48,596 nucleotides of DNA from Cyanobacteriota bacterium (GCA_025362325.1 JANYGO010000065.1:1-48596), one strand, 5' to 3'; positions 17,450-26,604 are shown, numbered from the stretch's first letter. Program-made: numbers and translations. Notes: generated by a model from the letters alone, not told the origin.

Positions 17450-19423
17450 ATGAATAGAAAATCCCTAGGAATCCATTTAATGAATCGGCTGAGCTATCCT
17501 CAAAAATTTACCTTGATCGGTTATCTATTTGCGATGCCGTTAACCTTGGTCATGTACCTGCTAATTTCCGAAATTAACAGCAGGGTTGATTTTGCCCAAA
17601 AAGAAATCTACGGTAATCAATACCTGCGCCCGCTGCGCCAGTTGCGGGAATACATACCGAAACTTCAATTGTTAAATTATCTGAATTTAAATCGTAATTT
17701 TAGCAACCCAGATTCCCCAGAAAATTTTGAAGCTAAGATAGACGCGAACTTTCAATCTCTGGCAAATACAGATCGCCAGTTAGGAATAATTTTATTGGCT
17801 AGCGATAATTTCAATAACATTTATCAAACTTGGCAAAATTTTAAACTTCGTCGCAGCCAGTGGAGTATAGAAACTTACGATGTTATATATCAAAGATTAG
17901 CATCTGATATTAATAGATTGAGCGCTCACGTGGGTGATACTTCCAATCTAATATTAGACCCAGATTTAGATACCTATTATTTGATGGATGCTACTTTGCT
18001 GAAGCTTCCTGAAATGCAAAAAATCTTGTCAGAAATTAGCCTAATTTCTCGCAAAAATAGCTTGCGCTCGGATGCCACACCTGAAGAAAGAGCGAAACTG
18101 ATTAGTTTGGCAGGAAAATTGAGAGAAATTAATCAAGATTTAGTAATCAATATGGAGGTAGGATTTAGCAATAATCCTCAGGGGAATCTGCGACCGAAAT
18201 TAAGCGAGCATTTGAAAATTTTTAACTCGGTAGTAGAGCAGCTAACTTCGCAAACAGATAAACTGATTTATCCCACAGCCATAGTGGAATATTATGCTTA
18301 TCTCGATGGCAGCGATCGAGTTCTGACTTCGAGTTTTGAACTGTGGGACGAAAGTCTCAATGAATTAGACTTTCTCTTGCAAAAGCGGATTGATAGTTTT
18401 GTTGCGAAAAAACGCATGATTTTTATTTTTGTGTCAATAATTTTAGTAATAGTTATTTATTTATTTGTATCTTTTTATAGGTCAGTGATGCAAACTGTAT
18501 TTGTGCTAGACGAAGCCTCAAAAAAGATGGCAAGTGGTAATCTAAACCACAAAATTATTTTGGATAACAAAGATGAACTAGGGCAAGTTGTGGCTTCGTT
18601 CAACAAGATTGCTGATGCCTTAGTTGGTGCAAACCTAGAAATTACTGTTCTCAACGATCGCCTAAAAGCCGAAAATATGCGGATGAGTGCCGAACTAGAT
18701 GTCACTCGCAAGATTCAGCAGATGCTGCTACCGAAAGACCTAGAACTGAAGGAAGTTATCGGCTTAGATATTGCAGGATTTATGGAAGCTGCTGATGAAG
18801 TAGGTGGTGACTATTACGACGTACTCCAGCACCAAGGTAGAGTGAAAATTGGCATTGGCGACGTTACGGGACACGGATTAGAGAGCGGCGTTTTAATGAT
18901 TATGGTTCAAACGGCAGTGCGAACTTTGCTCGCCTACAACGAACCAGATCCGGTGAGATTTTTAAGCGCTATTAACAGTGCAATTTACGATAACGTGCAG
19001 CGGATGAAATGCGATAAAAATGCCAGCCTTGCCTTGCTAGACTATCAGGAGGGTATGCTGAAGTTGAGCGGCCAGCACGAAGAAATGATTGTGGTGCGGT
19101 GTAACGGTTCTGTCGAGCGGTTTGATACGATCGATCTGGGTTTCCCGATCGGGCTGGATGCAGATATTGCTGAATTTGTTGCTGAAACAATTGTACAGTT
19201 GCATTCAGGAGATGTGGTAGTGCTGTACACTGACGGGATTACGGAAGCTGAAAATATGGATAAAGTGCTTTACGGTTTAGATCGGTTAATGGAGGTAATA
19301 CAGATTAATTGGCAACGAACGGCTACAGAGATCAGGCACGCTGTAATTGACGATGTGCGATCGCACATCGGCGAACAAAAAGTTTTTGATGACATCACAT
19401 TACTGGTACTCAAACAAAAATAA
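17450..19423 (+). CDS. Membrane sensor Ser/Thr phosphatase: HAMP plus SpoIIE/PP2C domain
   Basis: A 657-residue signal transducer. Residues about 25-48 form a first membrane helix; about 48-320 is an extracytoplasmic sensor rich in helices; about 322-345 is a second membrane helix (FIFVSIILVIVIYLF); then HAMP (about 345-400), a coiled coil and a SpoIIE-type PP2C phosphatase (about 425-655). Metal ligands are visible in EVGGDYYD, GDVTGHGLESG, YTDGITEAE and DDITLL. Such phosphatases remove phosphate from STAS proteins in partner-switching modules; a STAS gene lies two genes downstream. Start: a TTG at 17444 in frame is possible, but ATG at 17450 is preferred. The gene opens a four-gene run. Confidence 0.9.
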   Translation: MNRKSLGIHLMNRLSYPQKFTLIGYLFAMPLTLVMYLLISEINSRVDFAQKEIYGNQYLRPLRQLREYIPKLQLLNYLNLNRNFSNPDSPENFEAKIDANFQSLANTDRQLGIILLASDNFNNIYQTWQNFKLRRSQWSIETYDVIYQRLASDINRLSAHVGDTSNLILDPDLDTYYLMDATLLKLPEMQKILSEISLISRKNSLRSDATPEERAKLISLAGKLREINQDLVINMEVGFSNNPQGNLRPKLSEHLKIFNSVVEQLTSQTDKLIYPTAIVEYYAYLDGSDRVLTSSFELWDESLNELDFLLQKRIDSFVAKKRMIFIFVSIILVIVIYLFVSFYRSVMQTVFVLDEASKKMASGNLNHKIILDNKDELGQVVASFNKIADALVGANLEITVLNDRLKAENMRMSAELDVTRKIQQMLLPKDLELKEVIGLDIAGFMEAADEVGGDYYDVLQHQGRVKIGIGDVTGHGLESGVLMIMVQTAVRTLLAYNEPDPVRFLSAINSAIYDNVQRMKCDKNASLALLDYQEGMLKLSGQHEEMIVVRCNGSVERFDTIDLGFPIGLDADIAEFVAETIVQLHSGDVVVLYTDGITEAENMDKVLYGLDRLMEVIQINWQRTATEIRHAVIDDVRSHIGEQKVFDDITLLVLKQK

Positions 19424-19427
19424 GTAA

Positions 19428-19482
19428 TGGGGAATTGGGAATTGGTAATTGGGGATTGGGAATTGGGAATGGGGAATTGGTA
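19428..19482. repeat. AATTGGG heptanucleotide repeat
   Basis: Tandem GGGAATT/AATTGGG units in the gap between the phosphatase and the switch-protein genes. The reverse-strand form AATTCCC occurs at 5895-5915 and 6183-6215, and related units at 32971-32990 are translated in the EAL gene. Confidence 0.85.
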
Positions 19483-19565
19483 GCAACTCGCCAATAACAA
19501 CAGTCAACCGTAAACAGTCAAGAGTCAACCGGAATTGATATAAAAAATAACAATTAACAAATAAT

Positions 19566-20144
19566 ATGATTCAGACTTTCGGCGATTTCATTGAGTGGCC
19601 TACTAGCCAAGAATACTTAATAATTGGATTTTCACCGAGTTCCATTCCGCTGAAGCAGCGGTGGCGAAACAATGGTTTGTCGGCGGATTTTCTGGCTGAT
19701 TACTTGACGAGTTTTTTTCCTGGAAGCGAAGAAGAACCCTCGACAATTGACAGACAAGCTGAAATTAAAAGCGCTGTTAGCTACATTGCTAACGAGTTAT
19801 TAGAGAATGCGATGAAGTTTAATGATGAAACCTCGGAGTACCCGATCGACATTAAACTGCAATTAGAGAGCGATCGAGTGATTTTCTCAGTGGCTAACAG
19901 CATCCCTCCCCAGGCTGTGGACAAGTTTCAGGCTTACATTCAGCACTTGCTGGCTTCCGATCCGAGCGAGCTGTACATTCAGCAGGTAGAAAAAAATGCT
20001 GCTGACGATAGCTGTACCGATTCTGGATTGGGCTTGCTGACCATGCTCAGCGATTATACCGCTAAAATAGGCTGGAAGTTCCAGACCGTCCAAAAAGACC
20101 CGGAAGTAATTGCAGTGACAACGATGGTGCAATTGAGAGTATAA
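19566..20144 (+). CDS. HATPase-fold switch protein (slr1658-type regulator)
   Basis: This 192-residue protein resembles anti-sigma-factor/histidine-kinase-like ATPases of the GHKL group. The N box reads YIANELLENAMKFND (about residues 77-91), and a Gly-rich SGLGLLTML segment (about 155-163) fits the G2 box. Between them VIFSVANSI occupies the position of the G1 strand but lacks the usual DxGxG, so nucleotide binding may be altered or absent. The order phosphatase, HATPase, STAS is that of partner-switching modules, where the HATPase protein phosphorylates the STAS protein and binds a target. No sigma factor is adjacent; the next output is a cyclase. I think it is the type named after Synechocystis slr1658, from memory. 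Confidence 0.7.
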   Translation: MIQTFGDFIEWPTSQEYLIIGFSPSSIPLKQRWRNNGLSADFLADYLTSFFPGSEEEPSTIDRQAEIKSAVSYIANELLENAMKFNDETSEYPIDIKLQLESDRVIFSVANSIPPQAVDKFQAYIQHLLASDPSELYIQQVEKNAADDSCTDSGLGLLTMLSDYTAKIGWKFQTVQKDPEVIAVTTMVQLRV

Positions 20145-20193
20145 ACCTCGCGGGCGATCGATAATCATATCTAAGAGACTTTTTTGGGCTGCA

Positions 20194-20538
20194 ATGGAAA
20201 TTAAGACAGAAGATTACCGGATCTGCTACGATCCATCAACGGCAACCGTGAGTTTTGTTGGCTCTCTAAGGCTGAGCGGGCCTGCGGAGTACGCGCCGAT
20301 AGTGCAGTTGCTGAGCAAGGTGGCCTCTGTGGAACCGGCGAAAATTACCCTCAATTTGCAGCAGTTAGAATTTTTGAACAGTTCTGGCATCAATATGCTG
20401 TCAAAATTTATTATCGAGGTCCGCAAACAAGCCCGGGTGCAAATGGCGGTACAAGGGTCTCAACGCATAGCTTGGCAAGGTAAATCTTTAAAGAATTTCC
20501 AGCGCCTGATGCCTGGTTTGCAGTTGCAATTAGTATAG
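20194..20538 (+). CDS. STAS-like anti-anti-factor (slr1659-type regulator)
   Basis: A 114-residue single-domain protein with the SpoIIAA/STAS fold: alternating strands and helices, with the switch loop LEFLNSSGINML. S63, after N62, corresponds to the phosphorylated serine of SpoIIAA (DSSG); the preceding Asp is Asn here, as in several cyanobacterial members. It should be phosphorylated by the HATPase protein encoded upstream and dephosphorylated by the PP2C protein, then bind a partner. It lies 49 bases after the HATPase gene and 14 before the cyclase gene, so transcription as one unit is likely. The slr1659-type label is from memory. Confidence 0.75.
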   Translation: MEIKTEDYRICYDPSTATVSFVGSLRLSGPAEYAPIVQLLSKVASVEPAKITLNLQQLEFLNSSGINMLSKFIIEVRKQARVQMAVQGSQRIAWQGKSLKNFQRLMPGLQLQLV

Positions 20539-20552
20539 ACACAGTTACTTGT

Positions 20553-22082
20553 ATGGTGCGGGCTGTAGAGCAATTTTCTGTTAGTAGAGGCGCAAATTCT
20601 CGGGTTATGCTGGAAGAACAACCATCTAGAGAACAGCTACTTTTGGAGATAGAAAGATTGCGCCAGCAAGTGGAAGACTTGAAGGAGGAAAAAGCGGATC
20701 TGGAAATTTTGCTGGAAACTACTGCTGAACATTCCGATACGGTTGAAACTGAGTTGCGCTATCGGGCATTGGAAGCGGTGCGGGAAGGCGAAAACAAGCT
20801 GGCTCAATTTTTGGAAGCGATTCCGATAGGCGTGGTCGTGCTCGACTCTCAAGGCACACCTTACTACGTCAATCGCGCCGGAAAGCAGTTATTCGGTCAA
20901 GGGGTTTTGCCGTTAAATAACGTTAATGATTTGTCAGAAAGTTATCAAATTTATATCGCGGGAACTGATACTATTTACTCTTCCGAGAATTTGCCGATCG
21001 TCCGAGCTTTGAGGGGCGAAAGCGCGACGGCTGATGATATGGAAATTCATCAACCAGACAAGAAAATTCCCCTTGAAACTTGGGGAACGCCAATTTTTGA
21101 CGACAGTGGCAAAGTTGCTTTTGCGATCGCAGTTTTTCAAGATGTCACGGAACGCAAACAAGCTGAAGCCGAGCGCCATAAATTTATTAATAAATTATTT
21201 GAACTCAATCAAAATTTGGAAAAATCCCTGGATGCAGAATCAGAATTAACTGATGCCTACGGGCGATTTGTGCCGCATCAATTTCTAAATTTGTTGGGAT
21301 ATGAAAGTATTATTGATGTGAATTTAGGCGACCAAGTGCAACAAGAAATGTCGGTGCTGTTTGCGGATATCCGCGACTTCACGACGCTTTCGGAAACTAT
21401 GACACCGCAACAAAATTTTAATTTTATTAATGCTTACCTCTCGCGGATGGAGCCTGCTATTACTAGCAATAACGGCTTTATTGACAAATACATCGGCGAT
21501 GCAATAATGGCTTTGTTTAGCGACTGTGCAGATGATGCTGTGAAAGCGGGTATTGCGATGCTAAATATCCTGACTGATTACAACGAACACCGTCAAAGTG
21601 TCGGCTACATCCCGATTCAAATTGGCGTTGGTATCAATTCGGGTTCTTTGATGCTGGGGACAGTCGGCGGCAAAAGCCGAATGGACAGCACTGTGATTAG
21701 CGATGCTGTTAATTTGGCATCTCGGATTGAAGGATTGACCAAGGATTACGGCGTACCTCTGTTAATTTCTCAGCAGACTTTGGAACGGTTGCGAAATCCG
21801 GCTGATTATGCTATACGGATTGTGGATAAAGTACAGGTCAAAGGAAAATCTAAATATGTCATAGTCTATGAGGTATTTGATGCCGATCCTGCGGAAACTC
21901 GGTTGGCAAAGCTAGCAAATTTGCCCATATATACTGAAGCTATGTTACTGTGCGATCGCAAGGAGTTCCGAGAAGCGGGAAAATTGTTTGAAGAGTGTTT
22001 GCGGACGAATCCGAGCGATCCGGTAGCTCGTATTTACCTGAAACGCTGTCGGGATTGGCGATCGCTCCTGAAGGGAATTTAA
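20553..22082 (+). CDS. PAS-linked class III adenylate/guanylate cyclase
   Basis: A 509-residue soluble protein: a coiled coil (about 22-75), a PAS domain (about 85-205), a second coiled segment (about 205-235) and a class III cyclase domain (about 255-450), followed by a short TPR-like tail (about 455-505). Metal-binding D272 (FADIRDF) and D316 (DKYIGDAI) are present. K312 and T380 (DSTVISD) sit at the purine-recognition positions, the Lys/Thr pair known from class IIIb adenylate cyclases, some of which respond to bicarbonate. cAMP is thus the likely product, by inference. A second ATG at 20610 could be the start. The gene follows the STAS gene by 14 bases. Confidence 0.88.
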   Translation: MVRAVEQFSVSRGANSRVMLEEQPSREQLLLEIERLRQQVEDLKEEKADLEILLETTAEHSDTVETELRYRALEAVREGENKLAQFLEAIPIGVVVLDSQGTPYYVNRAGKQLFGQGVLPLNNVNDLSESYQIYIAGTDTIYSSENLPIVRALRGESATADDMEIHQPDKKIPLETWGTPIFDDSGKVAFAIAVFQDVTERKQAEAERHKFINKLFELNQNLEKSLDAESELTDAYGRFVPHQFLNLLGYESIIDVNLGDQVQQEMSVLFADIRDFTTLSETMTPQQNFNFINAYLSRMEPAITSNNGFIDKYIGDAIMALFSDCADDAVKAGIAMLNILTDYNEHRQSVGYIPIQIGVGINSGSLMLGTVGGKSRMDSTVISDAVNLASRIEGLTKDYGVPLLISQQTLERLRNPADYAIRIVDKVQVKGKSKYVIVYEVFDADPAETRLAKLANLPIYTEAMLLCDRKEFREAGKLFEECLRTNPSDPVARIYLKRCRDWRSLLKGI

Positions 22083-22173
22083 AGGAAGGAAGAAGGAAGA
22101 AGGAAGAAGGAAGAAGCTAGACTTGTTCCCAGTCTATGGCTGGGAATGCAGATGCGCGAGGCTCTGCCTCGAA
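22083..22173. repeat. GGAAGAA run and two hairpins after the cyclase gene
   Basis: GGAAGAA units at 22083-22118 are followed by TTCCCAG/CTGGGAA (22126-22132 with 22140-22146) and CGAGGC-TCT-GCCTCG (22157-22171). The pair of hairpins may end the four-gene transcript; no T-run follows, so a terminator call is uncertain. Confidence 0.6.
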
Positions 22174-22215
22174 TCACAAACGTACATGATATTATAGTTG
22201 GGATTATTTCGGAAA

Positions 22216-23871
22216 ATGATTGTGAAAAACTACAAGCGACAGTTGCAAATATTGATTAAACCTTCATTGATTAAAGTTATAGCTATTTTTAGTCTTTGCT
22301 GCTGCTTGATTGTAAGCTGCTCCCAGCGGGCGAATCAATCGATTAATTCTGTCGGTAACAATGGTAATAACCGCATTACGATCGGCACAACCCTAAAATT
22401 GCGGACGATCGACCCTGCGGACGCTTACGAAACTATATCAGGGGAATTGCTGCGAAATTTGGGCGATACTCTCTACACTTACAAGTCTGGAACTACTGAG
22501 TTAATCCCCCACTTGGCGACAGCAATGCCAAAAGTTAGCCAAGACGGATTAACTTATACAATCCCCCTGCGTCAAGGCGTTATTTTTCACGACGACACGC
22601 CGTTTAATGCCGCAGCAATGGAGTTTTCCTTGCAGCGGTTTATCAAAAATGGCGGCCGTCCAGCTTTCTTGTTGAGCGATGCTGTAGAATCGGTGAAAGC
22701 GACGGGGGAATACGAATTAACTTTTCAACTCAAAAAGCCTTTTGCTGCTTTTCCTTCCCTGCTGACTTTTGGCGGTATTTGTGCCGTTTCTCCGAAAGCT
22801 TACGAGATTGGAGACGGTAAATTTAAACCGGATACGTTTGTGGGAACTGGACGTTACAAGTTGGCGAAGTACGGCAGCGATTCTCTCTCTTTTGACGTGT
22901 TTGACAAGTATTGGGGGGAAAAGCCGGTTAATCAAGGAATTGACATTTTGCTGCTTTCTAGTTCGTCAAATTTGTTTAATACTTTTCGGACAGGTGCGAT
23001 CGATGTGGCTTATTTATCTCTGGATGCCGATCAAGTCCGCAGCTTAGACGAGGGGGCAAAATTGGGGAAATGGCAGGAATTCGTGGCCGAAAGCAGTACA
23101 GTCAGTTATATGACGCTGAATACCAAGTCTAAACCGCTAGATAAGTTAGAAGTGAGACAGGCGATCGCAGCCGCGATGGATCGCCCGTTGATTAACGATC
23201 GCGTACTGCGGGGACAAGCACAACCGCTGTACAGTCTGATTCCCACAACCTTCGACGTTAACAAGCCGGTGTTTAAAGAACTGTACGGCGACGCCAACAC
23301 CGCCAAAGCCAAGGAATTGTTAACCAAAGCGGGATATTCGGCCGCCAATCCGTTTATTCTGCAAATTTGGCATCCTACTGGTTCCACAAAGCGAGCGTTA
23401 GTGGCGAGTACCATCGCAGCGCTAGCCAAACTCAAAATGGACGGGATAATGCAGGTGGAAATTAACAGCGTCGAATCTCCGACTTTGTTTCAGAATATAG
23501 AGAAGGGGATTTATCCTGCGGTGTTAGTGGATTGGTACGCCGACTTTTTCGATGCCGACAATTATATTCAGCCGTTTTTGGATTGTGCGACAGGTTCCGT
23601 CGCCGGGGGCTGTGAAAAGGGTGCTAGTCAGGGTCAGGGTTCGTTTTATTATAGCGATCGGGTAAATCAACTGATTGCCAAACAGCGCCAAGAAGCAAAC
23701 CCTCAAACCCGCAAAGCTTTGTTTGCCGAAATCCAGGACATACTAGGTAGAGATGTACCTTTCATCCCTCTTTGGCAGGATAAGGACTATACTTTTGCTC
23801 AGAATAATATTACTGGTGTCCGTCTAGAACCGACGCAATCCTTTCCTTTTTGGTTCCTGAAAAAGCAATAA
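22216..23871 (+). CDS. ABC transporter substrate-binding lipoprotein, SBP family 5
   Basis: A 551-residue extracytoplasmic binding protein of the dipeptide/oligopeptide/nickel type. The N-terminus has basic residues, a hydrophobic core and a lipobox LIVSC (Cys near residue 35), so it should be a lipid-anchored protein facing the periplasm. The family signature region is seen from about 95 (ATAMPKVSQDGLTYTIPLRQGVIFHDDTPFN), and the C-terminal lobe includes DWYADFFDADNYIQPF. A TTG at 22198 adds six residues in frame; ATG at 22216 is favoured. No permease or ATPase genes lie next to it, so it either works with a distant ABC system or acts as a solo receptor. Substrate cannot be predicted. Confidence 0.88.
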   Translation: MIVKNYKRQLQILIKPSLIKVIAIFSLCCCLIVSCSQRANQSINSVGNNGNNRITIGTTLKLRTIDPADAYETISGELLRNLGDTLYTYKSGTTELIPHLATAMPKVSQDGLTYTIPLRQGVIFHDDTPFNAAAMEFSLQRFIKNGGRPAFLLSDAVESVKATGEYELTFQLKKPFAAFPSLLTFGGICAVSPKAYEIGDGKFKPDTFVGTGRYKLAKYGSDSLSFDVFDKYWGEKPVNQGIDILLLSSSSNLFNTFRTGAIDVAYLSLDADQVRSLDEGAKLGKWQEFVAESSTVSYMTLNTKSKPLDKLEVRQAIAAAMDRPLINDRVLRGQAQPLYSLIPTTFDVNKPVFKELYGDANTAKAKELLTKAGYSAANPFILQIWHPTGSTKRALVASTIAALAKLKMDGIMQVEINSVESPTLFQNIEKGIYPAVLVDWYADFFDADNYIQPFLDCATGSVAGGCEKGASQGQGSFYYSDRVNQLIAKQRQEANPQTRKALFAEIQDILGRDVPFIPLWQDKDYTFAQNNITGVRLEPTQSFPFWFLKKQ

Positions 23872-24034
23872 TTGTTTACAATAACTGTAAGCGGTTTAAA
23901 CGACAATAAATATATCATGTTTTGTGCACAACAGGGTGATGATTGTCACAGTTTATCGAAGAGACCGATCACCCCACTCTCTCAAAAAATGTTGGATATT
24001 ATTAGTAGAGAGAGATATCGCTGAGGGTGAGTAT

Positions 24035-24694
24035 ATGAAATTGGGAATTTTAACAACAACAGGGCTGCTAATCGCGATCGGTTTTGCTTCGTCCGTCAAA
24101 GCAGAAAACGTATCACAAGTCAAGCAACTATTAGAAACTAAAAAATGCAGCAAATGTGACTTGACAGGAGCGCAGCTTGCTGGTATGAATCTCAGCGGGG
24201 CAGACTTGAGCGGTGCAAATTTGAGCGGTGCAAATTTGAACGGTGCTAACCTCAACGAAGCCAAACTGAACGAAGTAAATCTTACACAAGCTAAATTGCA
24301 GGGTGCGAGTTTAATTGGGGCTAAAATGCACGGGGCAAATTTGGAAGGTGCTGATTTGAGCCGCGCTAACCTGAGTCTCGCTGGTTTAGTAATTGCCAGT
24401 TTGAAAAATACCAACCTCACCAGCGCTAATTTAGTCGGCGCTAATTTAGAAAGTGCTAATTTGGCAGGTGCGAACCTGAGAAATGCTCGCCAGTCTGTAG
24501 CGAATTTAGCTAATGTCAGCCTCCGGGGCGGCAGTTTATCGGGAATAGATGTGATGGGAGTCAACTTGCGGGATGCTAATTTGACTGGTGCTAATTTGAC
24601 GGGCGCTAATTTGAACGGTTCGGACTTGACGGGCGCTAACTTAAAGGATGCTAATATGGCAAATGTAGATTTGAAAAACGCTGCTTTGCCGTAG
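24035..24694 (+). CDS. Exported pentapeptide-repeat protein
   Basis: A 219-residue protein. A signal peptide covers 1-23 (MKLGILTTTGLLIAIGFASS, cleavage after VKA), and then a CSKC motif leads into about 35 A(D/N)Lxx pentapeptides filling the rest of the chain, which would form a right-handed quadrilateral beta helix. A GGTGAG element precedes ATG 24035; the frame extends upstream to 23924, but those 37 residues lack a signal peptide context and look like leader. Cyanobacteria hold many such proteins in the thylakoid lumen or periplasm, and their function is mostly unknown. It stands alone with a hairpin downstream. Confidence 0.85.
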   Translation: MKLGILTTTGLLIAIGFASSVKAENVSQVKQLLETKKCSKCDLTGAQLAGMNLSGADLSGANLSGANLNGANLNEAKLNEVNLTQAKLQGASLIGAKMHGANLEGADLSRANLSLAGLVIASLKNTNLTSANLVGANLESANLAGANLRNARQSVANLANVSLRGGSLSGIDVMGVNLRDANLTGANLTGANLNGSDLTGANLKDANMANVDLKNAALP

Positions 24695-24748
24695 GACGCT
24701 CGCCAATTGCTATATCACACTATCGTGTTTAACAACCTTAATATAATG

Positions 24749-24781
24749 TTATAGGGGCAATTTCGGAAATTGCCCCTATAA
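24749..24781 (+). terminator. Long perfect hairpin after the pentapeptide gene
   Basis: TTATAGGGGCAATTTC and GAAATTGCCCCTATAA are exact inverted repeats separated by a single G, so the loop is formed by the inner bases. A short TTTTAA tract follows. It lies 55 bases past the stop. The remaining sequence up to 25028 has TTGACAG copies (about 24801) and an AGGACTGAAGTCC palindrome (about 24975) but no gene. Confidence 0.6.
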
Positions 24782-25028
24782 TTTTAATTGCCTTCATTCA
24801 GTTGACAGTTGACAGCTTACGCGCTCGCAAGCGAGAAGGGATGAGGGCGACCTCTACCTAGAAGGAAGAGGATTGGAGTAATGAATAGTCTGATTTTAAT
24901 TTCTCGCCTTTAAGCGAGAGGCTTTAAACCAATTCTTGCTGGTAATTTTAGTTTTCTGTTCAGCCTCAGATGAGAGAGGACTGAAGTCCGAACGATCAAA
25001 CCTAAGAGTTATTTAACTTGATTTGAGA

Positions 25029-25409
25029 TCAATCTTCGTCAGCGGCATCTTGGGGGAAACGGATAATGTCATCATCACCCAGGTATTCGCCATTTTGGAT
25101 TTCAATCATCACTAGGGGAATAACGCCGGGGTTTTCGACGCGGTGAGCCGTATTCATGGGCACGTAGGTTGACTGTTTCTGCATGAGAATGGTCTCTTTG
25201 TCGTCGCAGATAACTTTAGCGGTACCGGAGACGACAACCCAGTGCTCGCTGCGGTGATAGTGCATTTGGGTGCGGATGTGGTGCCCCGGTTTGACTTCGA
25301 TGCGATTGATCTTGTAACGATCGCCCGCGTCTATGACTGTAACTTTACCCCAAAACCGGGTTTGCGAGGCATCGTCCATTGCTTCGATTGTGTCCGCTGT
25401 TTCCACCAT
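25029..25409 (-). CDS. Cupin protein, mannose-6-phosphate isomerase type
   Basis: A 126-residue single cupin domain. The metal-binding first motif GHHIRTQMHYHRSEHW carries three histidines and a glutamate; the second reads YVPMNTAHRVENPG. The sequence resembles the C-terminal phosphomannose-isomerase domain of bifunctional ManC/AlgA proteins but stands alone. Either isomerase activity in sugar-nucleotide supply or a non-catalytic role is possible. There is one gene upstream on the same strand (the PIN remnant, 132 bases away) but no sign of a shared operon. Length is normal for free-standing cupins of this type. Confidence 0.85.
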   Translation of the reverse strand: MVETADTIEAMDDASQTRFWGKVTVIDAGDRYKINRIEVKPGHHIRTQMHYHRSEHWVVVSGTAKVICDDKETILMQKQSTYVPMNTAHRVENPGVIPLVMIEIQNGEYLGDDDIIRFPQDAADED

Positions 25410-25541
25410 GCTGTTGATCTCGCTAACGGTGTCTGTAAAAATATCTGTAGTTGAAGTATATCAGGCACTGCGTAAGTGCGATCGGCTTCTGCAAGCTTCG
25501 CTAACGGCCTCATTCCTGAATTTTTATCCCAGAATCCAACT

Positions 25542-25824
25542 TTACGAGATCGATCGCCATTCGCGAGCATCCATAAACTGAGACAAATGCCCCACATTTC
25601 TGGTAGCAATCACCACCTCATTTCCTTGATTTGCTTCCAATATTGCTTGAGCCACCAGAATCACGCCTTACCTCATAGTCAGCAATTTCAGGAAGCATTA
25701 CAATGTAACCTTTTAGCGGCAAAGATTGCAGCCAGAGTTTACCCTCTTGATATAAAGGAGAGGCGGCTTTGGGATTTGTAACAATTCCTAAAGGCCCAGA
25801 ATCTAACAAAACTATTCTGCTCAT
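25542..25824 (-). pseudogene. Deleted PIN-domain (VapC-type) toxin gene
   Basis: The first 50 codons read MSRIVLLDSGPLGIVTNPK and end in LPEIADYEVRR, a normal PIN N-terminus with the first catalytic Asp (D8). Right there the frame shifts. In the next frame the DNA continues as VILVAQAILEANQ, VVIATRNVGHLSQF and DAREW before a stop at 25542, which is the normal PIN C-terminus. The piece between them, about 50 residues including the central acidic residues, is missing. The junction is at about 25666-25676. So the gene suffered an internal deletion that also broke the frame, and the RNase should be inactive. It lies 21 bases after a probable antitoxin gene on the same strand. Confidence 0.8.
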
Positions 25825-25845
25825 GGACTATATCTGCACCGGATT

Positions 25846-26283
25846 TTATTCTAGTGCTTTGTAGAGAACTTCAGCACTTTCTGTTTGTTCCTGTTCATCT
25901 CCATCGTCTACCCAAGACTGTAACAGCTTGCTCAGAGCTTCGTGCTGCTGTAAAGGATCGATACTTTCTGGTTGTTCATCATCATGCTCATCTTCTCGCC
26001 ACGATCGCAATAATTCGATCGCAGGTTGATTTCTTTTGATCCTTTCCTCCTTCGAGAGTTTAGTGAAATCTACATTTTCAGGTGTCTCGGCAGCTTCCGA
26101 TAATCCGGGCTTAACTGTCACAGTTTCCAGAAATAACCGCATCATTTTAAGCAAATTCGGCCAATATGCTCTCGGAGTTTGCTGAATTACACTGAGAAAC
26201 TCTACCATTTCATTGCCAATGCGAGTTTCTGGCGCTGAAGTTGCTGTCGGTGGACTGTCACTGATTAAAGCTTGTTCAGACAT
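25846..26283 (-). CDS. Probable antitoxin partner of a PIN toxin
   Basis: An acidic 145-residue protein: an unordered Ser/Thr/Pro start (1-22), a helical segment with EFLSVIQQTPRAYWPNLLKMMRLF (about 25-50), and a Glu/Asp/Gln-rich C-terminal half with repeats of LLxSWxDD (about 92-140). I know no fold for it. Its place just ahead of the PIN remnant on the same strand, its acidity and small size suggest an antitoxin. A strong AAGGAG lies ten bases before ATG 26283; a TTG at 26289 is in frame but poorly spaced. The second half contains two similar SW(R/V)(E/D)D blocks, a short internal duplication. The gene is intact although the toxin is broken. Confidence 0.6.
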   Translation of the reverse strand: MSEQALISDSPPTATSAPETRIGNEMVEFLSVIQQTPRAYWPNLLKMMRLFLETVTVKPGLSEAAETPENVDFTKLSKEERIKRNQPAIELLRSWREDEHDDEQPESIDPLQQHEALSKLLQSWVDDGDEQEQTESAEVLYKALE

Positions 26284-26343
26284 AATCAATTTTCTCCTTT
26301 CTCGGATTTATTTGAATTGCGATCGATTTATAAACTTAGTAGT

Positions 26344-26604
26344 TTGTAGGGTGTGCACTGCGCACCGGTTGACTTTGAGCAGCGCCGGATATCACTAGAC
26401 TTCTTGCATAAATCTTTGATTAATACGAAAACCGCAGATATAAGGCAGATAAACGGAGATAAACGCAGATAATTGCAAGATACTTTCTACTTTTGCCACA
26501 AGTCTACTGATTTACCTGCGTTTCATCGTCTTGATACCGTCAAACCAACTTTCGTATAACTTGTTGCGCACCCTACAAGCTCAGCCGGTGCGCATTGCGC
26601 ACCC
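26344..26604. repeat. GTGCGCANTGCGCACC palindromes and flanking repeats
   Basis: Near-palindromes GTGCACTGCGCACC (about 26352) and GGTGCGCATTGCGCACCC (about 26586) lie with repeated CAGATAAACGGAGATAAACGC-like units around 26440. The same palindrome occurs at 46032-46048. No gene is seen in this 392-base gap. Confidence 0.7.
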
